A DNA stretch of 64,000 nucleotides from Fratercula arctica (GCA_947846985.1 CANTUZ010000026.1:52062730-52126729); one strand, 5' to 3'. Positions 38,869 through 50,121 are shown, counted from the first letter of the stretch. Numbers and translations: made by a program. The notes: generated by a model not told the origin, from the sequence alone.

Positions 38869-39329
38869 ATAGAATCATAGAATCATAGAATTGCCTAGGT
38901 TGGAACAGACCTTTCAGATCATCTGGTCCAACCACCAACCTAACTCTGACAAAAACCATCACTAAATCATATCACTAAGCACTACGTCTACCCATCTTTT
39001 AAATACCTTCAGGGATGGTGACTCAACTACTTCACTGGGCAGCCTGGTCCAGTGCTTAATAACATTTTCAGTGTGAAAATTTTTCCTAATATCCAGTTTA
39101 AACCTCCTCTGGTACAGCTTGAGGCTGTTTCCTCTTGTCTTATCGCCCAACACTTGGGAGAAGAGGCTGACCCCCAACTCTCTACAACCTCCTTTCAGGT
39201 ACTTGTAGAGAGCGATAAGGTCTCCCCTCAGCCTCCTTTTCGCCAGGCTAAACAACCCCAGCTCCCTCAGTCCCTCCTCATAGGACTTGTTCTCCAGACT
39301 CCTCGCCAGCTTCGTTGCCCTCTCACTCT
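38869..39329 (-). mobile_element. CR1 LINE fragment nested in the LTR
   Basis: The left end is the CR1 octamer tail (ATAGAATCATAGAATCATAG), then a 3' UTR, then 123 uninterrupted codons (39333-38962, minus). These encode the reverse-transcriptase C-terminus, with [20 protein letters not shown] at the start, a [20 protein letters not shown] block and a terminal VVLSDMI. It is 5'-truncated at about 39329. The LTR reads ACATATTC before the insert and CTTCTCACTCC after it, which joins to the expected LTR sequence with little or no target duplication, as is usual for CR1. It inserted after the LTR and is the least damaged of the four CR1 copies in coding terms. Confidence 0.93.
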
Positions 39330-39380
39330 TCACTTCTCACTCCTTTCTTCCAGCTGCAGTTGTGCAGCAGGTTTTTTTGC

Positions 39381-39508
39381 CTTTTTAAACATGTTATCAT
39401 GGAGGCTTCCAGCAGTTTCTCACAGAAGCCACTGCTGCAGCCACCTTTTTAAACATGGTATCATGGAGGCTTCCAGCAGTTTCTCACAGAAGCCACTGCT
39501 GCAGCCAC
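39381..39508. repeat. 64-bp tandem duplication in the LTR promoter end
   Basis: Positions 39381-39444 and 39445-39508 are direct copies of a 64-bp unit beginning CTTTTTAAACATG and ending GCTGCAGCCAC. They differ at one base (TGTTATC versus TGGTATC). In the inferred minus-strand sense each copy contains one TATA-like TTTAAA (39384-39389 and 39448-39453), so the presumptive U3 promoter is doubled. Confidence 0.97.
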
Positions 39509-39545
39509 CCCCACCACCAAAACCTTGCCATGCAAACCCACTACA

Positions 39546-39550
39546 GTTGG
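39546..39550. repeat. Target-site duplication, right copy (GTTGG)
   Basis: This is an exact repeat of the five bases before the LTR, lying immediately after its terminal CA. Confidence 0.9.
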
Positions 39551-42500
39551 TAAATATTGTTTTTTTAAACAGACATATCTTTCTTTTTCCTTAACAGATG
39601 AAAAAAACCCACCATGCACACATAACTACAGCGTGTGTGAGGAAAGGGTACAGATACAGAAATCAAGTTATCTACATCTACTAACTGCCCTCATTTCCTG
39701 ATGCAGTCCCTGCTCTTTAGCCATCACTGCAGAATGGGTTTTACAGCAATTGAGAGAGCAACTATGACTTCCAACAAGTTCTGTTGCTTTGCCTTCTAAA
39801 ACTGTTAAGGACTCGATGCAGCTCACAGTTTCTGGTTTCTGCTGAACCCATAGCAAGCATAGGGAAATGAACCACTTTCAGAAAACAAATCTTACTTGAA
39901 AACTCAGTATTAAACAGAAGCACACTAGCAGCAAGGTGTTTCTCTGTCACTCCCCTTTCAAGGATATGTAGCAACAGAAGTGAAGAGGGCTGAAAACTAC
40001 TGGCTTCATACAGGCCTTCTGGAGAAAGGGGCATTGACAGAAAATAATGATGACAGGGTTTTAATGTGCTTTGTGAAGAAGTTGGCTTCAGAGCATGAGA
40101 GTACTTTGTATTCTTGCCAGATGATCTGAGGTCCTTCCATCGTTGGTTCTCAATATCATTTCAGCTGCTCACTTGGATTCTATTATCGTACTTCACTATA
40201 ATTCTAATTATCGCTCATCTCAGTAGCTGGTAGCTTTTCTATTATTAACTAATCATCTATTGGCCCTGTGGGGGTCCCATAGCTTCCAGGACTTTTTAGG
40301 GAGGTTGAATTAGATTATCTGCCCTTATTAAAACTTAGATTTAACCCAAACTAGGAATGGGAAAATGTCCTCCTGGTGTTCATATACATAAAAATATATC
40401 ATTACACATGTTTAGGTTGCCTGAGTTGCACAGCAAACTGCACCAGTCCAACTTAAGGCAGATAAAGCATTCTAGCCTTACAGATGAGCTGAACATCATG
40501 GGAAGAATTTCTGTTGCACACATTCTTTAAAGCAATTGACATAATCATTTTTGAATATTGAATGCGAGCAGCAGCATTCACGTTTTGAACACGTTAACGT
40601 TGACTTCAGGTAATACTTTGATTAATAAGAAATGCTGTATAGGGTCCGATCATAATCCTAGTGAAGTCAATTGAAAGATATTTAGTTCTGGTGTGTAAAA
40701 GATCTAGCAAGAGATATTGTAGTCAGCATTTTCCAGCATGTGCCTAAGGTGTCACTGTGTAGTAGCAACACGGGATATCACAAGACTAAAATTTTAGATT
40801 CCCTAATGGACTACTGATCTAAAATCATAATCTGCTTGGAAATTGTCACCTGTGCCATCCTACTTAATTAAAAAATAAATTTGATAATTTTGGATTACTT
40901 GTATATTACAGTAAACGTATATTAAAGAAAATAGAAGTGCAAAATATGTCTTTTTCATGACATTATCTTTAAGGAATAACTGTCATCAAGGATTGGCATG
41001 GAACTGTCTGAAATGGTATAAAAGAACAGAAATGAATATGGGACCTAGCATTTTTTGTAAGGTTGCTTGGCTTGATTTTCTCTGAATGGAGTAAATTTTA
41101 TGGACAATAGGAGGTTTTGTGCTCTGTTTTTTACTTTTCTGTATTTCCTCTCTACTATGTAGCCTGCATCTTAGTCCTTTATGAGCTGTTCTGTGGCCAT
41201 CTCAAAGAAGTAAGGATACAGCTAAGCATTCTCGCAGCTCACTTTCATCTCTGTGGAGAATAGGAGAATGCAATATTAAAATTACAGATATTAAAGCTAT
41301 GGATTACTTTTACCAAAACTATCAGAATATGACAGTCATTGTCCTCCTGTTTTTTTTTTTTAGTTAGCAGTGTCTATCATAGAATAAAGTGAAGGGGCTA
41401 AGTGCTTGCAATGTACAGTGAGTGAGCTCTACTCAGGTGCTATGGCAAAAGTGAAATAGTACTTGCTCTGGCTCTGTGTAAATTCTGATTTCAGTCTGAT
41501 ACACTGCTATTCAGAGAACTAACAGCCTGCAGTTCTCATTAAAATAGGCAAAAACTGTGTTATTATGCCTGATCACTGCATTTGTATTTCCTTGTAATGC
41601 TGGCATCATTAGCTGTAAAGTGTGTCAATTTACTTACAGTGGAGATCTACAGCTCAGGCACACAATGGAGTTGCAGAGGATTAACAGGTTTCTGTGCATC
41701 AGCGGAACCATGGTAACTGCTGCTAACTGCCTGTGCAGATGTTTTGAGCTCACTCCAGTTGCAAGGCAATGTGATTTATCTACAATTCTGGAAGAAGTTT
41801 CTAGTAAGCTGCATTACTTTGTCAATTGGTAAGAACCTGTGGGGCAGTGTGGGGCTGAAAGTTTCCAGGATACAGAGGCAAGAGTGCAATTGGGCCCCAA
41901 AGGATGCGAGGGGAAGGGCAGCCTGGGGAAAAGTTCAGAGCACTGCAGTGAAAACCCAGGAGGAAAGGGATGCCTAGGGTGGGTGTGAAGCTCGTGGTGG
42001 GTGGGAAGCTCGCAGCACCAACCTCAGCCGCGTGGTCCCACCGAGGGCACCGGGAGTGAGCAGCAGACTGCTGAGGCTACCCTGTCTCCCTGCTCTGTGG
42101 GCTCCTGAATGGGCCATTGCCATCCAAAACACTTGAGTGAATTTTGTTGAAGTTGCATGAATATTTGGCAAATGAAGATGCTATAGCCACCCAAAGACAA
42201 TTATGTTCCCATACCCATGTCTTACTAGGTTATGACAGTAAAATCTTGCTGAGAAGAGTTAAAGGTAGGAGTTCAAGGGACAGATTAGATGATTTCAAGC
42301 ACTAAAATGTCCAAATCAGGGCTTCACTTGTAAGACTTTCTGAAAAATTATTTTACTACTGTTAAAATAATAAAGAATTTTTGGGAATGTTTTATTTGGC
42401 CACTGGCTTCTGGGTCTTGGACGTAGCTCAGTAACATTTTCCAGGCAATTTCTGCTACAAGGTCTTAAAAATAGAAGTTGATATTTTCCCTCAGGTGTCT

Positions 42501-44434
42501 CCAGGCACTGTGATTTTTTAAAATAAAACAGAAAAATAAATCCCAAAGAATAAAAGGCTGCTAAGTCTGAATGCAACCTTTAAAGATCAAGGAAACAGCA
42601 AGTTTCATACTTGTTATAGTCATCATCAGATTAAAATGATGTTGAGATTTTATACTGACAGAAAGTTGTCTCTTTTTTCTCTTTTCTCTTCTTCCTGAAA
42701 AGAAGGTTGAAAGAAAAGTTCATCCAGACTGTTTTGCTTGCTTTATGCAATCACAGGAGATATGTTCACTGTCTCATCAAAGATTTTCACCTTTAATGTA
42801 CAGCCAGTGTCCAAGGATGTGATGGTTTGTTAGAGCAGCAATTAGATTGAAATCCTGTTCTCCCATTTTTTTCCCCATTGCGTTCCTGATTTCTGCAGTG
42901 GAGAAAGTTCCTTCTCTCACTGGCACCTACTTTGGTCTTCTAGACTCTTCTACTTCAAAATGTTTTTTCGCCATGTTTCACTACATAATACTCAATTATT
43001 CACAATTTAAAGAAAAAGGCTTTTTCCTACTGCTATTCCATCCTTTAATTTTATGTCCTCTCATGGCTGCCTGGTCTTTTTTTTTTTATTATTTTTTTAA
43101 ATTTATTTCTAGTACAGGGCACTTATTTTCCCCTTCAACCTCTACGCTTCTTTCTTAATCAACATAACACCAAGCAAAACAATGAAAGAACTGCTACAGA
43201 CTTGATTAACAAAGGATTTAAGAAATGTAATACAATTAGTGACAATCAATATAGTTTTATGGAAACAGAACCCGTCAGATGCGTTTGATAACTGTATGTA
43301 TGTGTGAGATTACAAATTTAGTTGGTAAAGTCACATTGTTGATGTGTGATCTGATACAGCATGTTTTAATTGAGAAGTAAGAATGATACAAAACACGTTA
43401 TACATGGCACGGATGAAAAAAACCAGTTAGCTTATATGTTTCCAAAGGTGACTGGAAACCAGAAACTAGTTCTGAATATGGGTTAGAGACCTATTGCTAG
43501 TATAAAGCTACTAAGTGTCCCAGTCAATGACAGGGAAGATTACTGAAATTTTTCTAATCTACTCTGCAGAAGACATTAATATTCTGGTACCTGCAAAAAA
43601 GTGAAAGGAAAATAAAGATTAAGAAAATATCCTTTAGTAGATCACCAGCGGTTTTTCAGGGGTGTCAAACTGAGTGGTCATCCACTTAGAAAACTTGAGT
43701 GGTTGTTTACTCGGAAAAAGGGTGGAATCTGGCTTATCACATAGAGAAGGACCTGCTACTGAAAAACAGTTATCCTGTGTCGGTAACGAGGATATGTTTA
43801 GGGAGGTGTAACACCTTCTTATTTTGGTGTGTTTTTCCTGGCAAGTGGCCCTCCTCTTATTCACCAACTCATTAAAAAAAAAGATAGGCTGAAGTGTTTT
43901 AGTCAAACTAAATGTAATTCTCAATTTTAGCTTGTATTTATTTTCTAATCCTTCAGTTATATTTAAGGAAGCATAGTTTGAAGTTGCAGTTCAGATAACG
44001 AAATTTTTTAATTTGTTTTAAAAATTCAAAACAGTTTTTAATTTCTTAACTGTCCACCTACTTTCAGGAAAATTCACAGATAGACTTCTCTTGATAACAT
44101 TTGAACTTTTCAACAAGTAAAGTATTCTATCAAAATATTTCTCTGTCTTTTAAGTACAATACTTGCCTATTGGCCACAGATATTGTCAGTTTATTCCAAT
44201 TTTCTCAGTTCAAAAATAACTCTTACAATCAATTAGACTGTATTGTGCTAAGGGCTAAAGGACTGGAAAAAATATCTTTTGGATAAACATTTGAAGGACT
44301 ATAAATCACCATTTTTTCACTTTAACAGAAGTTTACCTGGACCAATTTGTAAGTATATGGTGGAGAATAGAAACTTGACTATAGCAATTTTTTAACATGT
44401 TAAAAAAGATCCACATCTGGAAATGAGGAACCAT
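39551..44434. other. Unique stretch between LTR and CR1
   Basis: No gene is recognised. A GC-richer patch (about 41820-42130) with the near-repeat GTGAAGCTCGTGG / GGGAAGCTCGCAG (41985-42015) stands out. Segment 40645-40690 (TCCGATCATAATCC, then AGTGAAGTCAATTGAAAGA) recalls an old amniote repeat. Poly(T) and pyrimidine runs occur at 41350-41362 and 42669-42692. Frames of up to 103 codons (42847-43158) look like chance. Confidence 0.5.
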
Positions 44435-45380
44435 ATAGAATCATAGAATCATAGAATTTAGGGTTGGAAGGGACCTTAAAGATCATCTAGTTACAACCCC
44501 CCTGCCATGGGCAGGGACACCTCTCACTAGATCAGGTTGCTCAGAGACCCATCCAGCCTGGCCTTAAAAACTTTCAGGGATGGGGCTTCCACCACCTCTC
44601 TGGGCAACCTGTTCCAGTGTCTCACCACCCCCATGGTGAAGAACTTCTTCCTAACGTCCAGTCTGAATTGTCCCATCTCTAGTTTTAATCCATTCCCTCT
44701 AGTCCTACCATTACCCAACATCCTAAAAAGTCCCTCACCAGTTTTCTTGCAGGCCCCCTTAAGATACTGGTAGGCCACAATAAGGTCTCCTCGGAGCCTT
44801 CTTTTCTCCAGACTGAACAACCCCAACTCTCTCAGTCTGTCCTCATACGAGAGGTGCTCCAGCCCTCTGATCATCCTCGTGGCCCTTCTCTGGACATATT
44901 CCAGCACATCCATATCTTTCTTGTAGTGGGGGCTCCAGAGTTGGACGCAGTACTCCAGGTGGGGTCTCACGAGAGTGGAGTAGAGGGGGAGAATAACCTC
45001 TCTGGATCTGCTGGCCATGCTTCTCCTGATTCAGCCCAGGATACGATTGGCTTTCTGGGCTGCTAGTGCACACTGATGGCTCATGTTGAGCCTCTCGTCC
45101 ACCAGCACCCCCAAGTCCTTTTCTTCAGGGCCGCTCTCAAGCCAGTCGCTGCCCAGCCTATATCGGTGCTTGGGATTGCCCCGACCCAGATGGAGGACCT
45201 TGCACTTGGTCTTGTTGAACTTCATGAGGTTGGCATGGGCCCACCTCTCCACCCTGTCAAGGTCCCTCTGAATGGCATCCCTTCCTTCCAGCGTGTCAGC
45301 CGCCCCACACAGCTTGGTGTTGTCGGCAAACTTGCTGAGGTGGACTCTATGCCACTGTCCATGTCGCTGACGAAGACTAT
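44435..45380 (-). mobile_element. CR1 LINE, 5'-truncated, about 0.95 kb, inactive
   Basis: The left end carries the octamer tail (ATAGAATCATAGAATCATAG) and a 3' UTR. Then, on the minus strand, it encodes the C-terminal half of the reverse transcriptase: DMDSGIES, a frameshift near 45340, LSKF with the catalytic box, a [20 protein letters not shown] block, a stop TGA at 45031-45033, and a 163-codon open frame (45018-44527) ending [17 protein letters not shown]. The catalytic FADD box reads FADN (45319-45330), so a metal-binding Asp is lost. One frameshift, one nonsense codon and the Asp-to-Asn change make it dead. The plus-strand frames of 78 and 104 codons here are antisense shadows. Confidence 0.96.
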
Positions 45381-45384
45381 ATCT

Positions 45385-45412
45385 ATATAGTATTTGCTGA
45401 CAAATACTATAT
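45385..45412. repeat. Perfect 12-bp inverted repeat (hairpin), 4-nt loop
   Basis: ATATAGTATTTG (45385-45396), loop CTGA and CAAATACTATAT (45401-45412) form a perfect stem. It begins only a few bases beyond the 5'-truncation point of the CR1. Confidence 0.95.
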
Positions 45413-45689
45413 TTAATAGTAAAGAGCAGTAAACAATGTATAAAGATTTTGATTAAATTATTTATTATTAGAAAAGTTAATATTAATATTGTATATTTTG
45501 CTGAGATGGTATTTCATTTGGAATTACTTCAGTAGTTCCTTCTATTTTAGAAGTCATGAATCTGATCTACAGATTTGGTAATCTGTCATTTCTGTGGTTA
45601 AATCAGCCACCTAATTAAAGTGTCATTTTATGTTCAGAGCAGTGTCTAAAGCATCCTCTCTGAGCTATTTCTACATCTTATTGATTCTT
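45413..45689. other. AT-rich unique stretch
   Basis: Very AT-rich; no gene or repeat recognised. Confidence 0.5.
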
Positions 45690-46130
45690 TCTGCCTAATG
45701 GCATCAAGAAACAACTCCTTAGCTACCCACAAAGCTGCAAGTCTCATCCAAGCTCTCATTGCTACAAAATGGTTTTCTCTAGACTCGAGAAACATAACAC
45801 TCTCCTGCTTTTATCCATCCTGAATGCTTATTAAAGGACCATTTTTATGTGATCACTTCAGTCTGTCATTTTGACCACAATACTCTCTGTATATGGTAAG
45901 TTCCTTGCACACCATCTGGCTCCTAGTTATCTACTGCATCCAACCTAAGCTGCCTGTCAATTCAAAGGATTTCCTGACCTATCCTTACTACAAATCAATT
46001 CATTGTCAAAATATTGACTCTAGATTCCAGGATGGCTGTGATGCCAGCTTCCATTTTCTACTTCTACTTTTCTAAGTATCCCTCATGATTAGTAAAAGGC
46101 ACCTGTAAGCATTCCTCTTTTAATGCCTTT
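45690..46130 (+). repeat. Ancient L2/L3-type LINE fragment (possible)
   Basis: TTCCTTGCACACCATCTGGC, TCCTAGTTATCTACTGCATC and AACCTAAGCTGCCTGTCAA match the remembered pattern of old LINE reverse-transcriptase tails (a protein motif of the type 'LHWLPV.YRIQFKLL'). One inserted triplet and frame changes are needed to read it. The upstream AAAGCTGCAAGTCTCATCCA fits the 'NAAARL' segment that usually precedes it. No intact frame survives. The extent is approximate, and the match is by eye only. Confidence 0.4.
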
Positions 46131-49100
46131 CTTTGTAATATACTCTTCAATGACTTGTTTCTTATTAGTATGAAGTGTCTGGAGCACAGAATGCACTTTT
46201 TGCCAGGCTGAACATCATTTCAGTGTTTCTTTACATTTCCCCCCCTGCCCTTTATTGTACCCTTTATTGCTTCATTTTATATGGTCCTGGGGTCTAAGGC
46301 CTTTTTTTTGTAAGGAGTAGGGAGGTAAGGGATATCTCTAAGCATGTCACACAGTTCAGCATGAAAAACCTTGAACTAGGTACAGTTGCAGTACAATACA
46401 GTATTTCCTACCTATGGGCTTTACACATTCCTCGTGCAGTATTCAAATAATCTGATAACAGAGGGACCGCAGTATTGGAGCAAACTTCTGTAGTAAACTG
46501 CTTAGTTCTCTTCTGTGCCAGCAGTGGTACTGAGCGGCTGTTTTGTCAGGCCAGTTCAGAAATCCCATGTCCTTGGACTTGTGCCTCTCCTAGCATTCCT
46601 GGTAAGAGCTCTCCTTTCAGAGATGTGCTATGGCAGGGCTGTGCTCCAGGGAAGGGACTGGGGCTGAGGCTGAGATTTGGGCTGTGCCCAAGGCTCTGTT
46701 CAAGGTGACATCAGGGCTGCTGGGGAAGCTCAGCCCTCAAGGCTCCTGCTCCAAGACCATCTAGCTAAATCAAAGGATTAATGTCATTAATTTTAATTTA
46801 ATCACAGTTTCCTTTAAATGGCCCTGTAAAGAAACACAGATTCCAATCCTCAAACCAACACATCCTCACTGTAATTTGAATGTAAATCCATTTTTCTTTC
46901 CTGTGAAAGTTAATCGACAGTTAGAGTAGTACAGGTTAGTGAACAACTCCCAGAGTCCTACTGCTCTGAGTTACTTTGTTGCGCTTCCCAGATACTAGAA
47001 CAAATAAAACAAATGATTTGTATATGCATTTTTTATTCAAACCAACATTTATTTTTACAGGAGCTTAAGAAAAACAAAAAAGCTACTGGCTGGATTTACA
47101 AAATGGATCAATAATTTTATGACCACTAATAATAGATACAGCTGTGTAAGCTGTAAGGACAAAGGTAATCAGCTTTCACATTTCTGGGGCAAACCTGATA
47201 ACCCATTTGAAGTGTTCTGCCTTCCTCTTAGTCAGTCCTTGAATATGGTCACTGCTGGAGGAGGGATGCAAGGCTTGAAAGAACAATGACCTAATCTGGC
47301 ATATATTTCAAACCCTTTAGGCAATATTCATTACTTCCTATTTAGAGTATCACTGAAGTCAACTTTAGGAAGTGATGGGCAGGATATAGTCAGGCTGTGA
47401 GTTAAAAGAGATATGATGAAAATAAAATAAATATTTTGTTTCGATCCAAATTCAAGCATATGTATAGTATGCATGCTATAATATGCCTGCTGACAGATAT
47501 AATATGCACAGAACTGAATTTTTGGGTAGCTTGTAGTCAAGACACAGATTTGTCTGGAGCATATGGCCTTGCCTATTGGAGAAATAAAGAACAAGCCCAT
47601 GCATAAAATGGGCTCACATTCACAAATTTGATTCACACATCTCAAAATTTGATTCAAACTAATTTTGAATTACTTTCCAGCTGAGAAAAAGCATTTTTTA
47701 GCTCTGGAAGCTAAAGATAGCTGCAGATTTAAAAGAACCTGACTTTGCCAGTGAAGTCCAAAGCTGAGATTTGGAACAACCCATTCAGAGATAGTCTAGT
47801 CTAGTCCGTATTTGTCACCACAAATAAGCATTCTGTGAGATTAAAAAAAAGAAAGTAAAAAGGTTCACAGGTTTTGTAGATATGGCTCAAAGAAACTGCC
47901 ATCTCAAAAGTACTGATAGTGGGCAAAACCCACTATACCTAGTTCAGGACGAAATCTGAATGAGCTGCAGGTAGGAAGTTCATTAATGTAAATTTAACCA
48001 ACACCTTGTTTTCTGACAAATTTTCATGTGTCTCTAGGAAGTTCTCTGCATCTTTTACAGATTAAGATTTTTTAACAGTTTCAATTTAATCTTCCCACTA
48101 ATGAGACTGGCATGAGAAAGTCTTTGAAATCTTTGGATAATTCATCAGTGTTTACAGCAGATGGTTTCCTCTTTGAAGATTTGACATATTATTAGTAGGT
48201 TAGTATCGAGTTCTGACAAAACTTCAGTAAGGATATTTTGGTTCTAAATCTAAATGAAAATCCTTTGATAGCAAATTTGATCTGATCTTCTTGGATCAAT
48301 TGCTTCAAATTGGATTATTGTACTGAGCAAGTGATCGTAATGCAGCATATCAGAATTGATTTGCTCTACAAGAGTTTATCTCACTTTAATTAGATAAAGA
48401 GAAATATGTTATCACTTCAGACTTTTACTAGTTTTGATACATAATGGTTTTTGATCTATAATGATGTTTTATGCAAAACTGCATCTGGTGTTTTACTGAA
48501 ATGAATTACTATTACCTACTGCATTATGACACATGGCACATAGATTCTGATTCTATGAGATTCAAAAAAAATTTATGTAATAAAAAAAATCCTATTTATG
48601 CTTTATGTGTACATTGGCTAGATGCAAATTATTCCTGCACACCTGCTGTGTGTATAATTTTGGGAACTCTGAAGATCATATTAATGAAAGATGTCATAAG
48701 TAGTCTTTAAACAACTTTGGTCATGGCATAGTTTGTTTAGAATAAACATTCTATCTAATTTTCTGTGGTTTTTTTTTTCTTTTTTTTGAGGATGGATGGT
48801 AGAGAAAATAAAACCAAGAGACACCTAATAGGTTAGATTTATGAATGAAACTCTTTCTCCCCCTCAAAAGCTAAAAGTGAGCAACTTAAAGATGCTTCTA
48901 GGCAGCTGTACATTCCTAACTGTTGCTTATACAACAGATTGCAGAGACTGCCTTTGGCAACATCTCCTGTTTCAAATTTTCATAAGGGTGAACTGCTCTT
49001 CAAGAGTTTTTGACTGTTTTCTTTACTCTCTTTTTACTCCTCAAGGAAGAACTGGTACTTCATGGGCTCAATTTTTGTTGAATTTCTGTCACCCACCACT

Positions 49101-49989
49101 TTACTACTTTTTAGAAGTTTAATTGTTATTCAGAGCCACTGTCTGCTTATATATCCCCTCAATTGCTGAAAAGGGACATGAACAGAACAACATGGAAACT
49201 GCCCAGAGAAATTCTTTGGATTGCTGTGCTAAAATTCTCTGAGCTGGACTCTATTTGTTAAAGCAGGGAATTGATACAGTTAAAAAAAAGAAAAGAAAAC
49301 ATCCTTACCAAGACGAATTCTCATAGAAACTGATTCTTCTTATGAAGATTCTATGGCAAATGAACACTTGAGACATACCATCTTTTTAGTTTAGGCTGGA
49401 AATAGACTGAGGTTACCCAGGATTTCATACCTGTAAAACAATTCAGATGATCCCATCTTTGTTTTCTGTGACCCAGCATTTTTTATTTTTCTTTCTCTCT
49501 TTTCATGGCCTGGTTGTTTGAATTCAAAGTTTATATGATTGTGGGATATTTTCCTGATGGTTATTCTTTACCTTGCTCTTAGAATTGTGCCAAAAAGAAA
49601 ATATTCACTCTCTTTTCTCTGGTCAAGACACATATGAAATACATGAGTATTTAATAAGTGTATAGAAATGTGCTTAACAGAGTCTTTCAATCTAGACTCC
49701 AGCATTATAAACTCAACTTTTGTAGATTTAAAAATTTTAAAAATGTTTTTTAAAAAGATGAGAACACTTCTAAGCTAGCAGCTTGCAGCAAGGCAGTGCC
49801 ACCATCACCAGCATGAGTGTGTTGTACTCATCTCCAAGCTTACTTTTCAGCAGCAGAAGTGCCACACTTTAAAAACCACTCACTGATGTTAATTAATGGT
49901 GTTGTCTTCTTTTTTAGAATATCCAGTAATCTTGAGCACATAAGCAACATTCCTGAAATACAGTCCAACATTGTGAAATAGATATAATT
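46131..49989. other. Unique stretch
   Basis: No gene is recognised. A GC-richer patch at about 46480-46750 has no coding signature beyond a 77-codon chance frame. A 108-codon minus frame (47331-47657) is unrecognised. T-runs lie near 48768-48787. Confidence 0.5.
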
Positions 49990-50043
49990 GTCCAGTTCCT
50001 TACCTGTGTTCAATTGCTTACCATCGTCCAATTCCTTACCTGT
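49990..50043 (-). repeat. 18-bp x 3 minisatellite carrying three splice-donor-like sites
   Basis: Three head-to-tail 18-bp units run GTCCAGTTCCTTACCTGT, GTTCAATTGCTTACCATC and GTCCAATTCCTTACCTGT on the plus strand. On the minus strand each contains GTAAG preceded by ACAG, GATG or ACAG, so each is a 5' splice-donor-like site, spaced 18 nt apart (GT at 50039-50038, 50021-50020 and 50003-50002). The unit length keeps the reading frame (TGKELD / DGKQLN / TGKELD), inside a 133-codon minus-strand frame (50241-49840). Confidence 0.9.
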
Positions 50044-50121
50044 GAAGATGCTACTGCTGTTGTTGGTTTTGCTGGTAATCTTGTAGCTATGATTTATCTT
50101 TCCTGCAATTTCTTTGATTTC
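50040..50121 (-). other. Exon-like segment, 82 nt, unproven
   Basis: On the minus strand a pyrimidine-rich acceptor (CTCTTTTCTTTCAG) precedes GAAATCAAAGAAATTGCAGG, and a strong donor (CACAG then GTAAGG) follows 82 nt later. Only one frame is open (EIKEIAGKINHSYKI... ending SSIFTG). It contains N-X-S sequons (NHS, NNS, NSS), which would suit an extracellular linker. I do not recognise the protein. The flanking sequence reads on in the same frame as a 133-codon ORF, so splice-like signals may be coincidental. No partner exon with a compatible phase was found in the window. Confidence 0.18.

Larger units (their letters stand above)
38041..39545 (-). mobile_element. Solo LTR of an avian endogenous retrovirus
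   Basis: The unit opens with TG (38041) and closes with CA (39545), with 5-bp duplications of GTTGG on both sides and no internal viral genes. It is therefore a solo LTR left by recombination between two LTRs. I recognise the family from memory: GATCTTGGCTGGATGCCATG near one end and CCTTGCCATGCAAACCCA near the other are hallmarks of a common avian LTR. Sense is probably the minus strand. There, TATA-like TTTAAA motifs lie near the start, and a polyadenylation signal AATAAA (complement at 38222-38227) lies near the end. The middle holds degenerate GCTCCAGTGTGG-type repeats. A CR1 (38869-39329) interrupts it; without that insert it is about 1.04 kb. Confidence 0.88.

Noticed and set aside
39052..39594. 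180-codon plus-strand frame, the longest in the window
   Set aside because: It runs antisense through the nested CR1 and the duplicated LTR end. Its content is explained by the reverse complement of repeat sequence.
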